From NCBI RefSeq assembly GCF_009730915.1, contig NC_052481.1, positions 2,294,001 to 2,358,000 of the forward strand: a DNA stretch of 64,000 bases. The letters run 5' to 3'. Position numbers and translations under genes: made by a program. This document shows positions 21,530 through 34,638 of the stretch, piece after piece. The notes beneath the pieces are model-generated. The model did not search any database. It had not been told where the DNA came from and was given only the letters and a program-made list of their open reading frames with translations. The stretch is from Dioscorea cayenensis subsp. rotundata. Lineage: Eukaryota; Streptophyta; Magnoliopsida; Dioscoreales; Dioscoreaceae. Each line of letters starts with the position of its first letter. Position 1 is the first letter of the stretch.

Positions 21530-23195
21530 GTAAAAGTAGCAATGGCAGTGGCTTCCATGCTATTAGGTTGAGCAAGATCATGCTTGATAAATCTAAGAAT
21601 GGTTTGGGTTTTAGGAATTTTAGGTGAGCTAAAATTGTCTTGATAGCTAAAATTTATTTACAGTTCTTAACTCTTAGAAAAAATATTGGGTGAGCATTTT
21701 TAAACTTAAATACATGCATCTTTAGTTTTGACATTTGCCTAAAATTTGTAAATCCTTTTGGATGTATAACTTATTTTATAAAACTGCCAAGAGAATTAAG
21801 GATAATCTATGGAGTAATATTTGTAACTGTAATTCTACTGATTTGTGGAATGACCTTGGTGTTATGATATTCCATTGGCACTCAATCTTACGTTCATCAA
21901 TATGAATATGCTTTTGGAAAGACCATTGTATTGTTGAAAATACTCTTAGTTATAATAAGGTATAATCTTTTGTGGGGCAACATTTGGACTACGTACCCTA
22001 GGCTTTCAAAATTGAAGACTAATTGCCTAGCTAAGTCCTAACCATTGGGTGTAATTAATTACCTATGTGTACATTTGCAAGGATTGCAAGGGTTATTTAT
22101 TATTATTTAATCCATGAGTCTAATTATAAAAATTGATGAAATGCTTGGCTAGTATTATAGAGGCTTTATGCTTCTCAAGTAAAATTTTTTCTTCGGAAAC
22201 TCTTCCATGCAAACTTGCAACATACTTGCATTTGTATAGAATCAATGCTGGCTATGCTTTAAATTGTATTTTTTGTGACTTCTCATTGGAAACAACAAAA
22301 TATGTAATTTGGAATTGCTGCAAGAGTGAGTATTGCTGGAAGGAACCGTGGGCTAGCCCATTGGTAACTATCCATATTTGTGATTTAGAGGTCTCAAGTT
22401 CGAGTCTCTCAAATTATAATTCACTTTTTGGGTTCCCCTGTGGGAGTTCTGTGTGAGAAATAGCTCTCATTCTCCCCTCAAGGGTTGCATGGGGGTAGAG
22501 AGGTTTATCACAAAAATTGCAATTAAGCTTTAGAGATCATATGTGTAAATCTCTCTCCTTGCCTCATGTGCATGGATACTGTGGGACACAGGTAGGTGTA
22601 GACACTTCTTCAATAGAGAGGATTGTGACTTCAACAAGGTGTTCAAATTGAGTCTTCAATATGCCACTGAATGCTCTTTGAGGTTTAATCCATTTAACAA
22701 GGATATAAATCTTTGTTTTCTCATGTGCCTTATAATATTGCTGTTTTCAGTGATGCCTCATGGATAGATGAATCCTCTCCATATGGTCTTGGGTTTGTGG
22801 TTACTATTAATGCCAGCAAAATAAACTTGGTAAGTTCAACTTCTATAACAGTTAGCTCAAGCTTTCCAGTTGAAGCACATGCTATAGTCTTCACTTTGGA
22901 GTAGTGATGGGATAACTATCTACCATTGGACTAGGTTTGCACTCATTGAGTTAACTTAGTGGATTTACTCCTTCATAAGGATGAAAGATGTCTTAGGGGT
23001 TTGATAAAGTTATCAAGGTCATCAAGTAGATCTTGAATTACTACCTAATGGTGGTGAAGCTAAAAATTATCTTGAGAGATCAAAATAATTTGGCCAATCA
23101 TTTAGCATAGGAAGTTGCCTCTTTCTTTGTTCATAGGAGCTTTGATCTTTCCAGATGGAGTTAAAATTTTTAATTGTTAGACTATATATTTCTTT
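21530..23195 (+). pseudogene. LINE (L1-type) retrotransposon relic
   Basis: Decayed 3' end of a plant LINE polyprotein. Near 21,595 a frame reads NGLGFRNFR...AKI, matching the end of the reverse transcriptase region (GLGFRNL...ALLAK). At 22,133-22,340 follows a zinc-binding segment with CIFCDFSLETTKYVIWNC. At 22,713-22,904 there is an RNase H-like piece (VFSDASWIDES...GLGFVV...EAHAIVFTLE), and at about 23,080 NNLANHLA. Stops and frameshifts separate the parts, so it is dead. A SINE interrupts it between the zinc-binding and RNase H parts. Confidence 0.75.
22345..22525 (+). mobile_element. SINE family B relic inside the LINE relic
   Basis: Starts ACCGTGGGCTAGCCCATTGG with an A-box-like GGCTAGCCCATTGGTA, a good B box TCAAGTTCGAGTCTCTC, then GGGAGTTCTGTGTGAGAAAT and CAAGGGTTGCATGGGGGTAG. 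It shares head and 3' blocks with the copy at 41,342 and with the relic at 39,235. I could not find a clear target-site duplication, so it is an old copy. Confidence 0.65.
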
Positions 23196-23225
23196 TCCAT
23201 CTCACTCAATATAGCTCCTTTTGTT

Positions 23226-24892
23226 GGGTAATTATCTTGGTTGAGCACTAACCTTTGCCCATATTTCAATTCGGGCACCAACATTTAAAAAGTATCAATA
23301 TGGGCACTAAGCCTCTTTTCTATTACACCGGCTGGGCACTTGAGTATCTCCGGTGAATTTTTTCTAACATGGACACCAGAGAGCTTGCGTGGCCTCTAAT
23401 ACGCCACCTCATCTACAGACGTGGAAGACGCCACATCAGCAACCTACCCACATGGCCTTTTACATGTCCATCTTGGATGCCCCACAAGCATCCTCTTCTT
23501 CTAACCCCTTTCTTCCTAGAAAAAACCCTAAAGGGCCTCATCCAATCCCACCCCTTGATCCATCATCTAACCCACCACTGCCACATCCTCCTCGGTCGAG
23601 CTTATGATCATCGATACCAAGTTATTTGTCTGCATTTAAGCGGAGGCCTCCATGCCGGAAGTAAGTTAATTGGAGTCCCATAATAGTAAAAGAAGTTACC
23701 ACGAAGGCCTCGTCGGTGCAGCATGGAGGTTGATTGGGTCGTGCGACCGTCAGATTTAGACATACCGATTTACCGTAAGGTATTCCATTTATTGATTTGA
23801 ACTTTCATTTGAAAATCAATTTTAGGGTTTGATAATATTTTTGTTTTATGTTTCATGGTGGTGAATGATTTAAGCATAATGATTGATACGGAATTCAAAT
23901 TAATTGGAATGTGAATGTCCTTTCAAATTTTCTTCAGCTTTTGTTAACTTGAATTGATAAATCCTTTGAGGTAATGGTATTGTAAAGTTATAATCTTTGC
24001 ATTAGAATGTGCAATGTGAGAAAATAATTTGTCACATTGTTATATTTGACCACATTATTCTGTATTCATTTCTTCTTAATTAGTTCTGTTCTTTTGGTGA
24101 AGTTGATATTTTGTTGTTAATTTTGATACATGTATGAGTATTCATTTTAATTGGGCAATTTTTACCCTTGCATCATGCTTTCTTGAGTTACTAATTAGTG
24201 TTTGTAAACTTTAATCTCATCCCCCAACTCAAGCTACTTCATAATAGTTATCCATTACACAGTAGGTGATGCAGTTAAATTTGCTGACAGCAAAATAGCA
24301 TGACATGTTGACTATTGCTGTGCTGACAAAAAAATCTATGTTAGAGATCATTAACATGGCAAAGGAATTAAATTTAGATGTGGAAGGCAGCAAATTCTCC
24401 TAGTTAGATATCATGGGTGAGCAAATGGGAGAGAAAGACCTAAAAGATGATGCAGATGTTCTAGCAATGGCCTGATCTGTTGACTATTTCAGAGAGGTTA
24501 ATATTTATGCCAAGTTTAGGAAGGTGTTTTCAAGTAATTTTAGTGATGTGGTGATTGATGAAGGGATCTGTAGAGATGAAGAAGTTACCATGAATCAAAT
24601 AGATGGCGATGTAAGAAATGTTAGTGATGTTATAGGAGAAGGTGTACATTCAATGCTAGCTAGTTCAACTTTGGAAAAAGATGTTGCCTTGGAAGAAGAT
24701 ACACATAACAACATAATAGAAAGGATAGTGGCTTACGTCAAGAGAAACCGAATGTTTTACAAGAAGATTTGTGGGCTCTTTTTTCTCACCCGACCTTTAA
24801 TTAGGTTTACACCGGTTAAAAATAAATGGATCATAAATCAAATTTTAATTTTTTATGACTTCAAGAGATTATGGGTTCATGACTTCCATTAG
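23226..24892 (+). pseudogene. MULE relic: 5' end and N-terminal transposase region
   Basis: Begins GGGTAATTATCTTGG, plausible as a Mutator terminal repeat, followed by a leader with GCCACCTCATC and GACGCCACATCAGC-type motifs common upstream of plant MuDR genes. A Met at 23,722 opens MEVDWVVRPSDLDIPIYRK before a probable donor (AAG/GTATTC). From about 24,338 a decayed frame reads EIINMAKELNLDVEGSKFS and, after a stop, LKDDADVLAMA then VDYFREVNIYAKF, which resembles the N-terminal domain of MuDR transposases. The last open piece is 24,524-24,892. Internal stops show it is broken, and no DDE domain is present. Confidence 0.55.
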
Positions 24893-26801
24893 GGACAAGC
24901 CTTTAATGTTAATTACCCTGGACATTGTCACAGGAACCTTCCATTAAGAAATAAGTGTGAACAAGAAAACAAGTTGTAACAATCAATTTTATTCATTTTA
25001 ATAAATATGACTTCGTGGACTTCATTGAAAATATGAGGAATTTGAAATCATCTTGACAATCATCTTGACTTATGAACTTGTGTCTTGGACGTTTTGCATT
25101 TTGGATTTGATTTGCATATTGAGTTTGATTTGAATTTCAAGTTATGACTTCTCTATGTTGATGAACCAAAAACTTGATTTTGACTTTCCATAAGCTTCGG
25201 CTTTTATGCTTGTGAAGCTCCCTTGAAGTCTTGACTTGTAAAACTCTTTGGATCTTTGATTTCTGATGTCTTAATATTGCTGAGTTCAATTGTCGACTTA
25301 TATGAAATTTTCAAATCTTGACTCTTTTATATTTTGAGTCTTGACTTAGCTACTTTGCCTTTAAGTATGTGCCTCGTCACCACATTACATGCCTTGTTGT
25401 AGTTTTGAGATATATATCTCATTATTAAATATTTTCAGTGTGGTTTGTTTATCCAGAGTGATAAATATGATGAAGGGGTAAGTATGTAATATGGCATGAT
25501 TTGTACTTAAAGAAGGAGAATTAATGGTTGATGGATATGAGGAGCATATAATTGATTTAAATTTGAGGCAATATGGTGAATGGTTTAGATTTGATCATCA
25601 AGAAATAGGATTGGAGGGCTAGGATTCCATCATCAAGAAGAAATAGTTTGAGTTCAAGGCAATATAAGATGAATGTTTTAGATTTGATTGGAGGGCTGGG
25701 ATTTCATCATCAAGTAACAATATCTTAAGTTCGAGACAATTTAAGATGAATGGTTTAGATTTGATTAGAGGGCTGAGATTTCATCATCAAGCAACATTGG
25801 CTTAAGTTCGAGGCAAGGTGAATAATTCAGATTCGATTGGAGGGCTGAGACTTTATCATCATGCAACATTGTCTTAAGAGTTTCTGGGGTTTTAGAAATC
25901 TAGTGTTTGGTTCACATGATTCTAAAACCTCGTATAACTAAAATTACATCCAATGAGAGATTTGGTTTTACATCCATCGAAATCCCAGGAGTTGAATTAC
26001 ATAAAAGAAAACACGCATGTATTCATTAAATCCGATGAAGTTAAAATAAAATTACATTACATGAGTTAATCACCTTATCTATAATTTAAACACTGTTAAG
26101 AATATTTTATAAATGTAAAGAGAGTAATAAGAATAGAGAGCCAGAATATTTACCAAAACCCTTCAAAATTCACCTCTTCTTTTTTTTCCCTCTTCTTTAT
26201 TTCTCTTTCTCTTCTTATACAAAATATACAAATGAGTGGGGGTGTTTATAGGGTTATAAGAGTTGAATGAACGGTCAGGATCGAGTCCAAAATACCCTGG
26301 TAGATGGAATAGATACAGTGATTTACTACAATATGCATCTATTATAATATTTATTTATAGCAAATACAAAATAATATAGCAACTTTTCAAAACTTTTTTC
26401 TAATAAAAAGTTAATAATTTATAAATTTTTCAAAACTTTTTTCCCAAACTATTCATGGTTTTTGTCAGATTTTTCATCAATTCGGTTTAAAACGTGTTGC
26501 ACACATGAAACTATTCATGGACTTTTTTTTTCGGATTTTTCATCACTTCGGTTTGAAATACATTGAATGCATCTGCATATCTTCTAATGAGTTTTTGCAT
26601 CGTCTGTAAAAAAAAAAAATGAGTTTTTGCATCCTATTTAAAAAATAATAAAAAATAAATTTATTTAAATATCTTAAAATCCCTCCAAGCTTCATTTATA
26701 TTAATTATATATATAATCATCCAACCAAATTTATATATATATATATTTATTTTTTTTTATTTTTTTTCTGATAACTTACTTTTTAGTTTTTAAACTTTTT
26801 A
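24893..26801. other. Repeat-rich spacer
   Basis: No gene. Includes a Phe/Leu-like run of CTTGACTT repeats (25,050-25,350), the minisatellite at 25,570-25,877, and a short duplicated segment at 26,385-26,580 (CAAAACTTTTTTC and ACTATTCATGG each twice, TTTTTCATCA(A/C)TTCGGTTT twice). Confidence 0.5.
25570..25877. repeat. Degenerate minisatellite, about four units of 72-97 bp
   Basis: Each unit reads roughly GGTGAATGGTTTAGATTTGA, TTGGAGGGCTGGGAT, TTCATCATCAAG, then TTAAGTTCGAGGCAA. Units start near 25,573, 25,670, 25,747 and 25,819. The first unit carries an extra internal stretch. No coding frame. Confidence 0.8.
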
Positions 26802-29767
26802 TGTCACACCCACCCCTTCTACCGAGGTAAATGTGGCACCCATCGGTTAAAAATTCCCTTTTAACTCGAAAGCCCGACACTCTGTTTTTAAACAAAAATC
26901 GGACCTACAAATCACAATTTACAACTTTACACCAACTACGGGTTCAAATACATAAATACCATGAATACTGATAACTCAAATTTGCGAGTACAACCGCTAC
27001 GAGATCACGACACCAATAAATAGAAAGAAAGGAAGGGGGACCCACTGCAATCCTGGACTCAACCCTGACTAGCGCTATACTCAATCAGGCAATCAAGGGT
27101 CCTGCTCCTGCAGCTCTGACAGACATTCGGTTGGTCGGTAGTGGCTTAATAATTTCAAATACTTAAATACGAGTATATATAAAAATATATAAATACCAAT
27201 CTGCTCAAATAATTTTTCCAATTTTTTTCCAAAAATACCGAATTCTAGCAAAATACATCTTTAAAGAACTCTTGAAACATAAATTCAACATAAATCAACA
27301 TCAATTTGATTTTCTCAGAAAACACAATTTTTGTGAGAGATCGCCTCATCACAATTCAAAAAAATAACATAAATCTCAAATTCAAAAATACAAATGAATA
27401 CCCAACACTCACCCAGAGATAACATGGTCTAGAAAACTCTCTAAACCCTCGCCGTGGCAGCGGCTGGGTTCGAGCCGTCGAGGAACTCATGTCCTGACGT
27501 TGACCCATCGGTTCACCGGTCGGTGACCCCGGCTACCCGATGAATATCCGATCGAGGGCTCTACACTCCCACCGAACGGCCCTCGTAGTAATCAATACCC
27601 AGGGTCCACCACGCCACCTCTAAAGGGTCGGCCCGTGGGGACCCACTCATGCGATAGTCGGGCCCTTAGCCCGTCACCATCAAAACCATCAAGTAAATAC
27701 GCGAATAATACCATCTCAGATAAATCATAACACATGATCCTTTTCGGGACAAGTATTCACATCACGGAAATAAACATTATTTTCCACAAAGCCAATGCCA
27801 AACGTATAATAATGCATAATACCGAGTAAAAGCCCGGGATCCACGATACCATTCCTATACCGGGGAATGAAAAACCAATTCTATTAACAATGCCGATAAA
27901 ACATCTTTAATATGCTCACATGGTTTTCGCAAATCACTCCAAATCAAAGCATATATACCCATCAAAAATAAATACATGAACCGAATAATTAAATCACATA
28001 TACATGTATTTTTTTACTATTCACAAATCACGTATAATTATACAAAACGAATGTATCAATACGGTTATCATGAACATCAATGGCAAACAAATATACGTAT
28101 ATTTCAACTATATATGGAATCAAACATGATAAAATGAAATACTTAAACATTTATTTCCAAAAATACTAGCCATTAAACAATTATTTCAAAAATAATAATA
28201 ATTAATCAATTATTTAAAAATAATAGCCACTACCAACTCACTCGGTGTCCTCGAGTTCCTTGCTAGACACGGAACTCCTCCCAAGCCTAATCAACACCTA
28301 GCATGATAACATAATAAAAAAATAAATAAATACGACAACTAAAAAAATATAATTTATCCCAATAGAAAATCATGAAATCAATAACCCGACTCTCTAATTG
28401 GCTCACTCACTCCAATCGGTTCAAACCTCGACCTAGTATAACCAAATTGGTCTCCAATTACAATTAAGCCAACTCAATTTGGGCTAGACTATTATGAACC
28501 AACCCTGAACCAGACCTCAATTCCACTGAACCAAGATCAAATTCACTGAACCAAACTCAAATTCACTGAACCAGGGTTTAATTAAACCAACCAGCCTTGA
28601 ACCAACTTAATTCTTATACAAATTCTGTTGAACCAACTTGGTTCAGCCCAAAACCCGTAGCTCAACATCCAAACCAAAACCCAAATCAACTTCAACCAAT
28701 TTAATTCAACCAAACCATTCAAGTCCAACTACACTCAACTTGATTTGATCAAACCCGCACTGGATCAATTCAATTAAAACCCAACCACTTCAATTCTCAT
28801 CCAAACCCAATTCCAATTCAATTAAATGAACTTGGTTAAAACCAAATCAAACTCAACTCAATCAATTCAATTCAACTCAACCAAATCAATTTGGCTAAAC
28901 CCAACCAATTTCAATCCAACCATCATCATTAACACCTTAATCATCATAATCATCAACTTAATTAATCAAACCAAACCCTAATCTCGTTCTACGAGTAATT
29001 GCTACATGAATTCCGCAATCTCATCCTTGATTTATCATGGATACTGAGGTTTTTTTGACACAAATTTCATCTCAAAACAACACCCTCATCATTCTCATTA
29101 ATATTTCTTCAAATTCATCAACATTTTCATCAAATCCAACCATAAATACATATATATACATGCATACATATACATGCCAAAAACAATACAGGGAAGCCTC
29201 TTACCGTAGTCAAGCCCATCCTCCCGATGAACTTTCACTCTAACGATCTCCAAGTCCTCTCCTTAAAACCTCCAATTTCTTCCCATTTCTTCATTTTTTC
29301 TTCTCGAGTTCATCGTAGCGGATGAAGGGAGAAGAAGATGAACCATCAAAAATCTAGAGTTTTCTCCAACTTAAGTTTTTCAGCCGAAATTCAATTTTAG
29401 TCCCTCAAAACATAATTTCTTACACAACAGTCCCTGAAAAACTCCCAAATGATCCTTGAATTATGAAATAGTATTCTCAAAAGGTCCTTTCAAATTATCC
29501 AGTGGTCCCTGGATTATAAAACAACATTTTTAAAAAAAGATCCCTTCCATCCTACCTTTCAGCTCCCTCGGTTTTCATAAACATTTCATGTCCATCCTTT
29601 TCATTTATTCTTTAACCCAAAATCTTTTAAAAACTTTTACACTTAGGTCCTTATTCTTTTCACTTGGGGTTTCTCAACAAGATTAAACTGTAGAAAAATC
29701 TTACTACCACTATAGTAATACCCTGAGTATATTTTCTAACAGTTATCCACAGGTTCAGGGTATTACA
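26802..29767. mobile_element. Solo LTR (Ty3/Gypsy-like), 2966 bp, with 5-bp target-site duplication
   Basis: Starts TGTCACACCC and ends GGGTATTACA, giving TG...CA termini. It is flanked on both sides by TTTTA (26797-26801 and 29768-29772), a perfect 5-bp duplication as made by retroviral-type integrase. No gag, pol, primer-binding site or second LTR lies between, so it is a solo LTR left by recombination between two LTRs. Its length and the CACCC/GGGT(A/G)TTACA termini recall the long LTRs of Tekay/Del- or Athila-like Gypsy elements; the lineage is inferred. The stretch 28,240-28,980 is a pyrimidine-poor CAACC/CAATT-rich low-complexity block within the LTR. Orientation cannot be fixed. Confidence 0.88.
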
Positions 29768-29926
29768 TTTTAAATGAAACACATAATTTTAAATATAAAA
29801 GTCTGATATTAAATATCAAATATAAATATTAAATAAAAAATATATATTAAGTGAAAATTTATATAATTACACATAAACATACAATATTAAATAAAAAAAT
29901 ATGATTATTAAACAAAATATACATAT

Positions 29927-30415
29927 TGTGAATAAAATAAATTGATAGAATAAAATGCAGTGATTGACCAAAAAAACTGAAATAATAAAAACTGATAGAA
30001 TGAAATGCAGTGACTGAAAAAAAAAATAAACTGAGAAAATAAAATTGATAGAATGAAATACAATGACTGAAAAAAATTGAAAAAATAAAAACTGATAGAA
30101 TGAAACATCTGAAAAAAATAAAAACTAATAAAATAAAATGGAGTGACTGAAAAAAAAAAAACTGAAAAAATAAAAACTGATAGAATGAAATACAGTGATT
30201 GAAAAAAAATTGAAAAAATAAAAAACTGATAGAATAAAATACTGATAGAATGAAATACAGTGACTGAAAAAAAATGGAAAAAATAAAAACGATAGAATGA
30301 ATTCAATGAAATACAGTGACAGGAAAAAACCTGAAAAATAAAAACTGATATAATGAAATGCAGTGAATTAAAAGAAAGAAAAAAAATGGAAAAATAAAAA
30401 CTGTTGGAGAAATTC
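29927..30415. repeat. Minisatellite of about 50-60 bp units
   Basis: About nine imperfect units of AAACTGATAGAATGAAATAC followed by AGTGACTGAAAAAAA and GAAAAAATAAA. Unit lengths vary through the A-runs. It ends roughly 285 bases before the DUF4079 start codon. The 169-codon minus-strand frame rich in Phe/Ser is produced by the repeat. Confidence 0.9.
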
Positions 30416-30660
30416 AAGTGTCAGATCAACAAACATGATGTACGGAAAGTTTTGAAAGTCTGAGAGAGAGAACTATAATGTTAATGTTCACAACCCAATA
30501 ATTTTCCCTTTAATAAATCACTAGAAAAACCCATTTTTGTGACGTGGCTACAAAAATCCTTTATCATTTCCAAAGGGCTCATTCAATTAGCGTGGTTCTT
30601 CGCGAGCCAATCACGCGCCCTGTCATTTTTTCAATCTCGTGCTTTCGTCCTTCTTGTCTT

Positions 30661-30684
30661 CCTCTCTCTCTCTCTCTCTCCACC
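30661..30684 (+). repeat. (CT)n tract in DUF4079 5' leader
   Basis: About 10 CT units 20 bases before the start codon. Pyrimidine tracts of this kind are common in plant 5' leaders and may affect transcription, but no function can be shown here. Confidence 0.8.
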
Positions 30685-30701
30685 TCCGCCGAGCTCCATC
30701 C

Positions 30702-33700
30702 ATGGCCGCCACTACCACAACCCTAGGCCTTCTCAACTGTCTCCCTTCCCTTCCCAAGCTCCCCAGACCCTCACCATCCCCCCTTATCAAGCTTCCCTCC
30801 CAACCCTCTCTGTCCCCACCTCTCCTCTCGTCCCTTCACCACGAAATCTCCGCCAAATCGCGACATCTCGTCACTACCTCCGCTGCTCTCTCTCTTCCTC
30901 TCCTTCTCAGCGCTCAGGTAAGCTTCTTCATCTCCATCCCCATCTCCATCCTCTTCTCCATCTCTCACCTTTTTATGGTTTCAAAGGATGCGTTGGCGGC
31001 CGACGGGGAGTTCGGGATCCTGGAAGGTCGATCGCTGGCACTGATCCATCCAATCGTGATGAGCGGCCTCTTCTTGTACACGCTCTGGGCTGGGTACTTA
31101 GGCTGGCAATGGCGCCGAGTTCGCACCATCCAGAACGAGATCAATGAGCTCAAACAACAGGTCAAACCCCCAGCTCCCGCCGCCGTCACCGCCGGAGCTC
31201 AGTCTGCAGCAGCATCGCCTCCTCCCCCGGCTTCATTATCCCCAATCGAGTCCCAGATCCAGAAGCTCACTGAGGTACCGTACCGATCTAGGGTTTCTTC
31301 AATTTCGATCTATGATTTGGGATTTGGGATTTGGGATTGTGATTGATTGGGGGGGGTGATGTAGGAGAGGAAGGAGTTGATCAAAGGATCATTCCGAGAT
31401 CGGCATTTCAATGCCGGAGCTACTTTGCTAGGGTTTGGTGTGTTTGAGGCGGTGGCTGGTTGCGTTAACACTTATCTTCGCACCGGCAAGCTCTTCCCCG
31501 GACCTCATCTCTTCGCCGGAGCAGGTACATGCCTCTTATCCCCACTCCCCCACCATGCATTGATGAGAGAGTTGTTGAGATTTTTTTTTTTGGTAGTTAT
31601 TTATTGTGAAAATTAATTAGCAGTACTTCTATGCCACATAATGATCATAAAAGTTCTTGAAAAACTATTAAATATAGAATCTATAAAACTTTTGTTTGGA
31701 CTCACTTCAAACCAACATAAATTGTTTCCGCGGTTACCTACACACCGTGTGCGGGTTAAATTATAGGATAAAATATCAAAATATTTTTTTTATTTTGTGT
31801 TTCTTATAGTTATTCTGATATAAAGTTTGTTTTTTTTTTTAAATTTTATGTTTACATATTTTTATAAATGTGTAAATATGAAATCTAAAAGTACCGGAAG
31901 TAAAAACTATTTTAATATTTTGACCTCAATTATACTTTTTAAAACTATATGTCTAAAAAAATTTTTTTTTTAACATAACTTATAAAACATGGGATGATGA
32001 CTCACCATACAAGATAATGTCATGTGTGCTTGCCCGTGAAATAGTCCATTTGAATCTTATGTATGATAGAAGTGAAGTTTTACGAGTTTTGTGTTAGAAA
32101 AATAGTTTTTGAAATTTATTGGTATAAACCCAAAAGTTTTGTGACCTAGTTTACTCATTGTTGTTACGTTTTAAGTTATTGTGTTTTTTTTATAATTAAT
32201 TATTAAAATGGTCTCATGATCATGGAAATGGCCTGTAGCCGTCACATGGTTGCCGGTACTGGGTGACGTAAAAAGTAGAAAGCACGTTTTCTTGTTTTTT
32301 TTTAATTATTATTATTCCAAGGTGGATTAATTTTTTATAATTGCTAAAGGACTTATTTTTTATATTTTCACCTAATTTTTTTAAAAAAATTAGTATTTGC
32401 TTTGTCCATATGTTTAAAAATAATAATAATAAAAATATTATTAATTTGTAAACTACCCATGTATTATTATTGAAATATAGAGTATTTTTGGATTTTTTTA
32501 ACCTTATTTGTGTTGTAAAATTTTTTTTAAACTCTATTTAGATATATGATTGTTTTTTCAAATTTTTCTTCCTACTCATAATAGTTTTTTTAAAAAGAAA
32601 GGCAACTTGAATAATAGGTTATTGGGTTTTTTTCCTGTTTCATTTTAGTATTTTTAATTATTAAAATGACCTCATGAGCATGGAAATGGTCTGGAGCCGC
32701 CACATGGCCCACATCCTTAGGCAGAATTGGGAAACGTAAAAAGCAGAAAGCACGTTTTTTTTAGGTGGATCTTTTTTTCTTATAATTTGTAAAGTACCAA
32801 TTTTTTTTTATATTTTTTACCCAATTTTTTTTAAAAAGAATTATTATTTGCTACTGTAGGGTGCTTTGTCCATATGCTAAAAAAAAATTATTTTTTAGAA
32901 AATATTAATTTTTGAAAAACACATTTGTTTTTTAAAGATATGTTATTATTAAAATATAAAGTATTTTTGGGTAGTTTTTAAAACCTATATAGATATGACT
33001 GTTTTTAAATTTCTCTTCCCATTTATAATAATTTTTAAAAAGAGGGCAATTTAAGAAATAATAATAGTTTTTTTATTTATGATTTATTTTATTTGAATTA
33101 TTTGTTTGTAGTTTAAAAAAAAAATTGGGTTCAAGTGCACATAGAAAAGCTTTCATCTGTGCATTGCATATTTTTCCCAAGTGTTTGATAGATAGTTTAT
33201 AATATCCATGTTTGCGTAAAAAGCTTATATTCTTGCCTTGTAGGGTAAGGAAAAGTAAATTTTTTTTAACATCTAAACAAATAAAATTTTAAGAAATTAA
33301 AACACAAATTGGCTTTAGAAATGTACAAAAATACTTTCAATTTTAATAATAATATATTTTAAAAAAATAAATGGGTTTTTAAATAATCAATAAGTTTTAA
33401 AAAACAATAACAGTCATTATTTTAAAGATTGAGTTAAGAAAAGCTAAAAATAACTTTAATTATTGTTAAGAAAAGAGACCATTTTTTTTTTAAAAAAAAA
33501 AAACCCCACACTCTTTGGGGTTTTCAATTGTCCATTCAGCTGCTAAATTAGTTACTGTATATTTATCTAACAGCTTCAGGCCATTTGGATAAATAACATG
33601 TTCATGGGCCATTTTACCAATTAAAAAAAAAAAGTAGTGCTCAGATGAAAAACCCAACCCTAGTTTATATCATTAGAAGAATGTCTACATTGCCACATAA

Positions 33701-34598
33701 ACTATAAACGTATATTTTTGTTTGTCCTGAATTAATAATTATACAAATATGCTGATTTTTACAACTAATAATAGGCTTGTTAAAAATTGTTATCTGAAGT
33801 AGGGCTGTAAACGAGCCGAGTCTAGCTGAGCTTTGTCTTGTTCAAGCTTGGCTCATTACTATTTAATCGAGCTTGAGCTCGAGCCGAGCTTTTTTCGAGC
33901 TTCATTTTTCATGTTCAAGCTTGGCTTGTTACTATTTTAACCGAGCTCGAGCTCTAATCGAGCTTATTTCGAGCTTCATGCTCGAGCTCAACTTGTTAAG
34001 AAAATTCGAAGCTTAACCTTGGCTCATTAGCTTAATTAAGGCTTGACTATTTTTTTATATTCTATTTTTTTATTTAGTAAAGTATCATTCAAAACTTATT
34101 TAATGAATTATTATCAAGTGTGACTCAACTCGATTTGAGTTTGAGGATTAAAAGAATAATTTAAGCTTATTTATTAAATCATTAAGGTTTGAGTTCAAGC
34201 TTGTTAAAATCTTCATTAAATAAGTTAACAAATAATTACAATAATAACAAAATAAACATTGTGATGTAACTATCTATAAATATTTTTTTCGATATTATTA
34301 ATGATCCAATAAATAAGCTTGTTCATGACACTATGAATGGTTATATTAATGATTTGTTACAAATAAAATTAGAAATGATACTATAAATGAGCTTTTACTT
34401 ATACAATAAACAAGTTGTTCAAAAGATTTAATGAGGCGAGCTTGGTGGTGTTCAAGCTTGGCTCGTTTATCTTATGAGCTCATTTAACTTAATGAACTAG
34501 CTAACCTGAGCTTTTAACGAGTTGAGCCTTCAAATAGTAGTTAAGAGCCCTATATGTGTGACTCAAATTGACAACAACATAGTCACATATACACCTTA

Positions 34599-34638
<40 letters not shown>

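Noticed and set aside
24524-24892. 122-codon frame considered as an independent gene
   Set aside because: It continues the decayed MuDR N-terminal frame that carries stops just upstream, so it is part of the MULE relic.
29908-30417. 169-codon Phe/Ser-rich minus-strand frame
   Set aside because: Produced entirely by the 50-60 bp minisatellite; no stop codon happens to occur in the repeat phase.
30539-31147. 202-codon frame over the DUF4079 first exons
   Set aside because: Wrong frame; it crosses the 5' leader and intron 1, and the other frame gives the conserved membrane protein.
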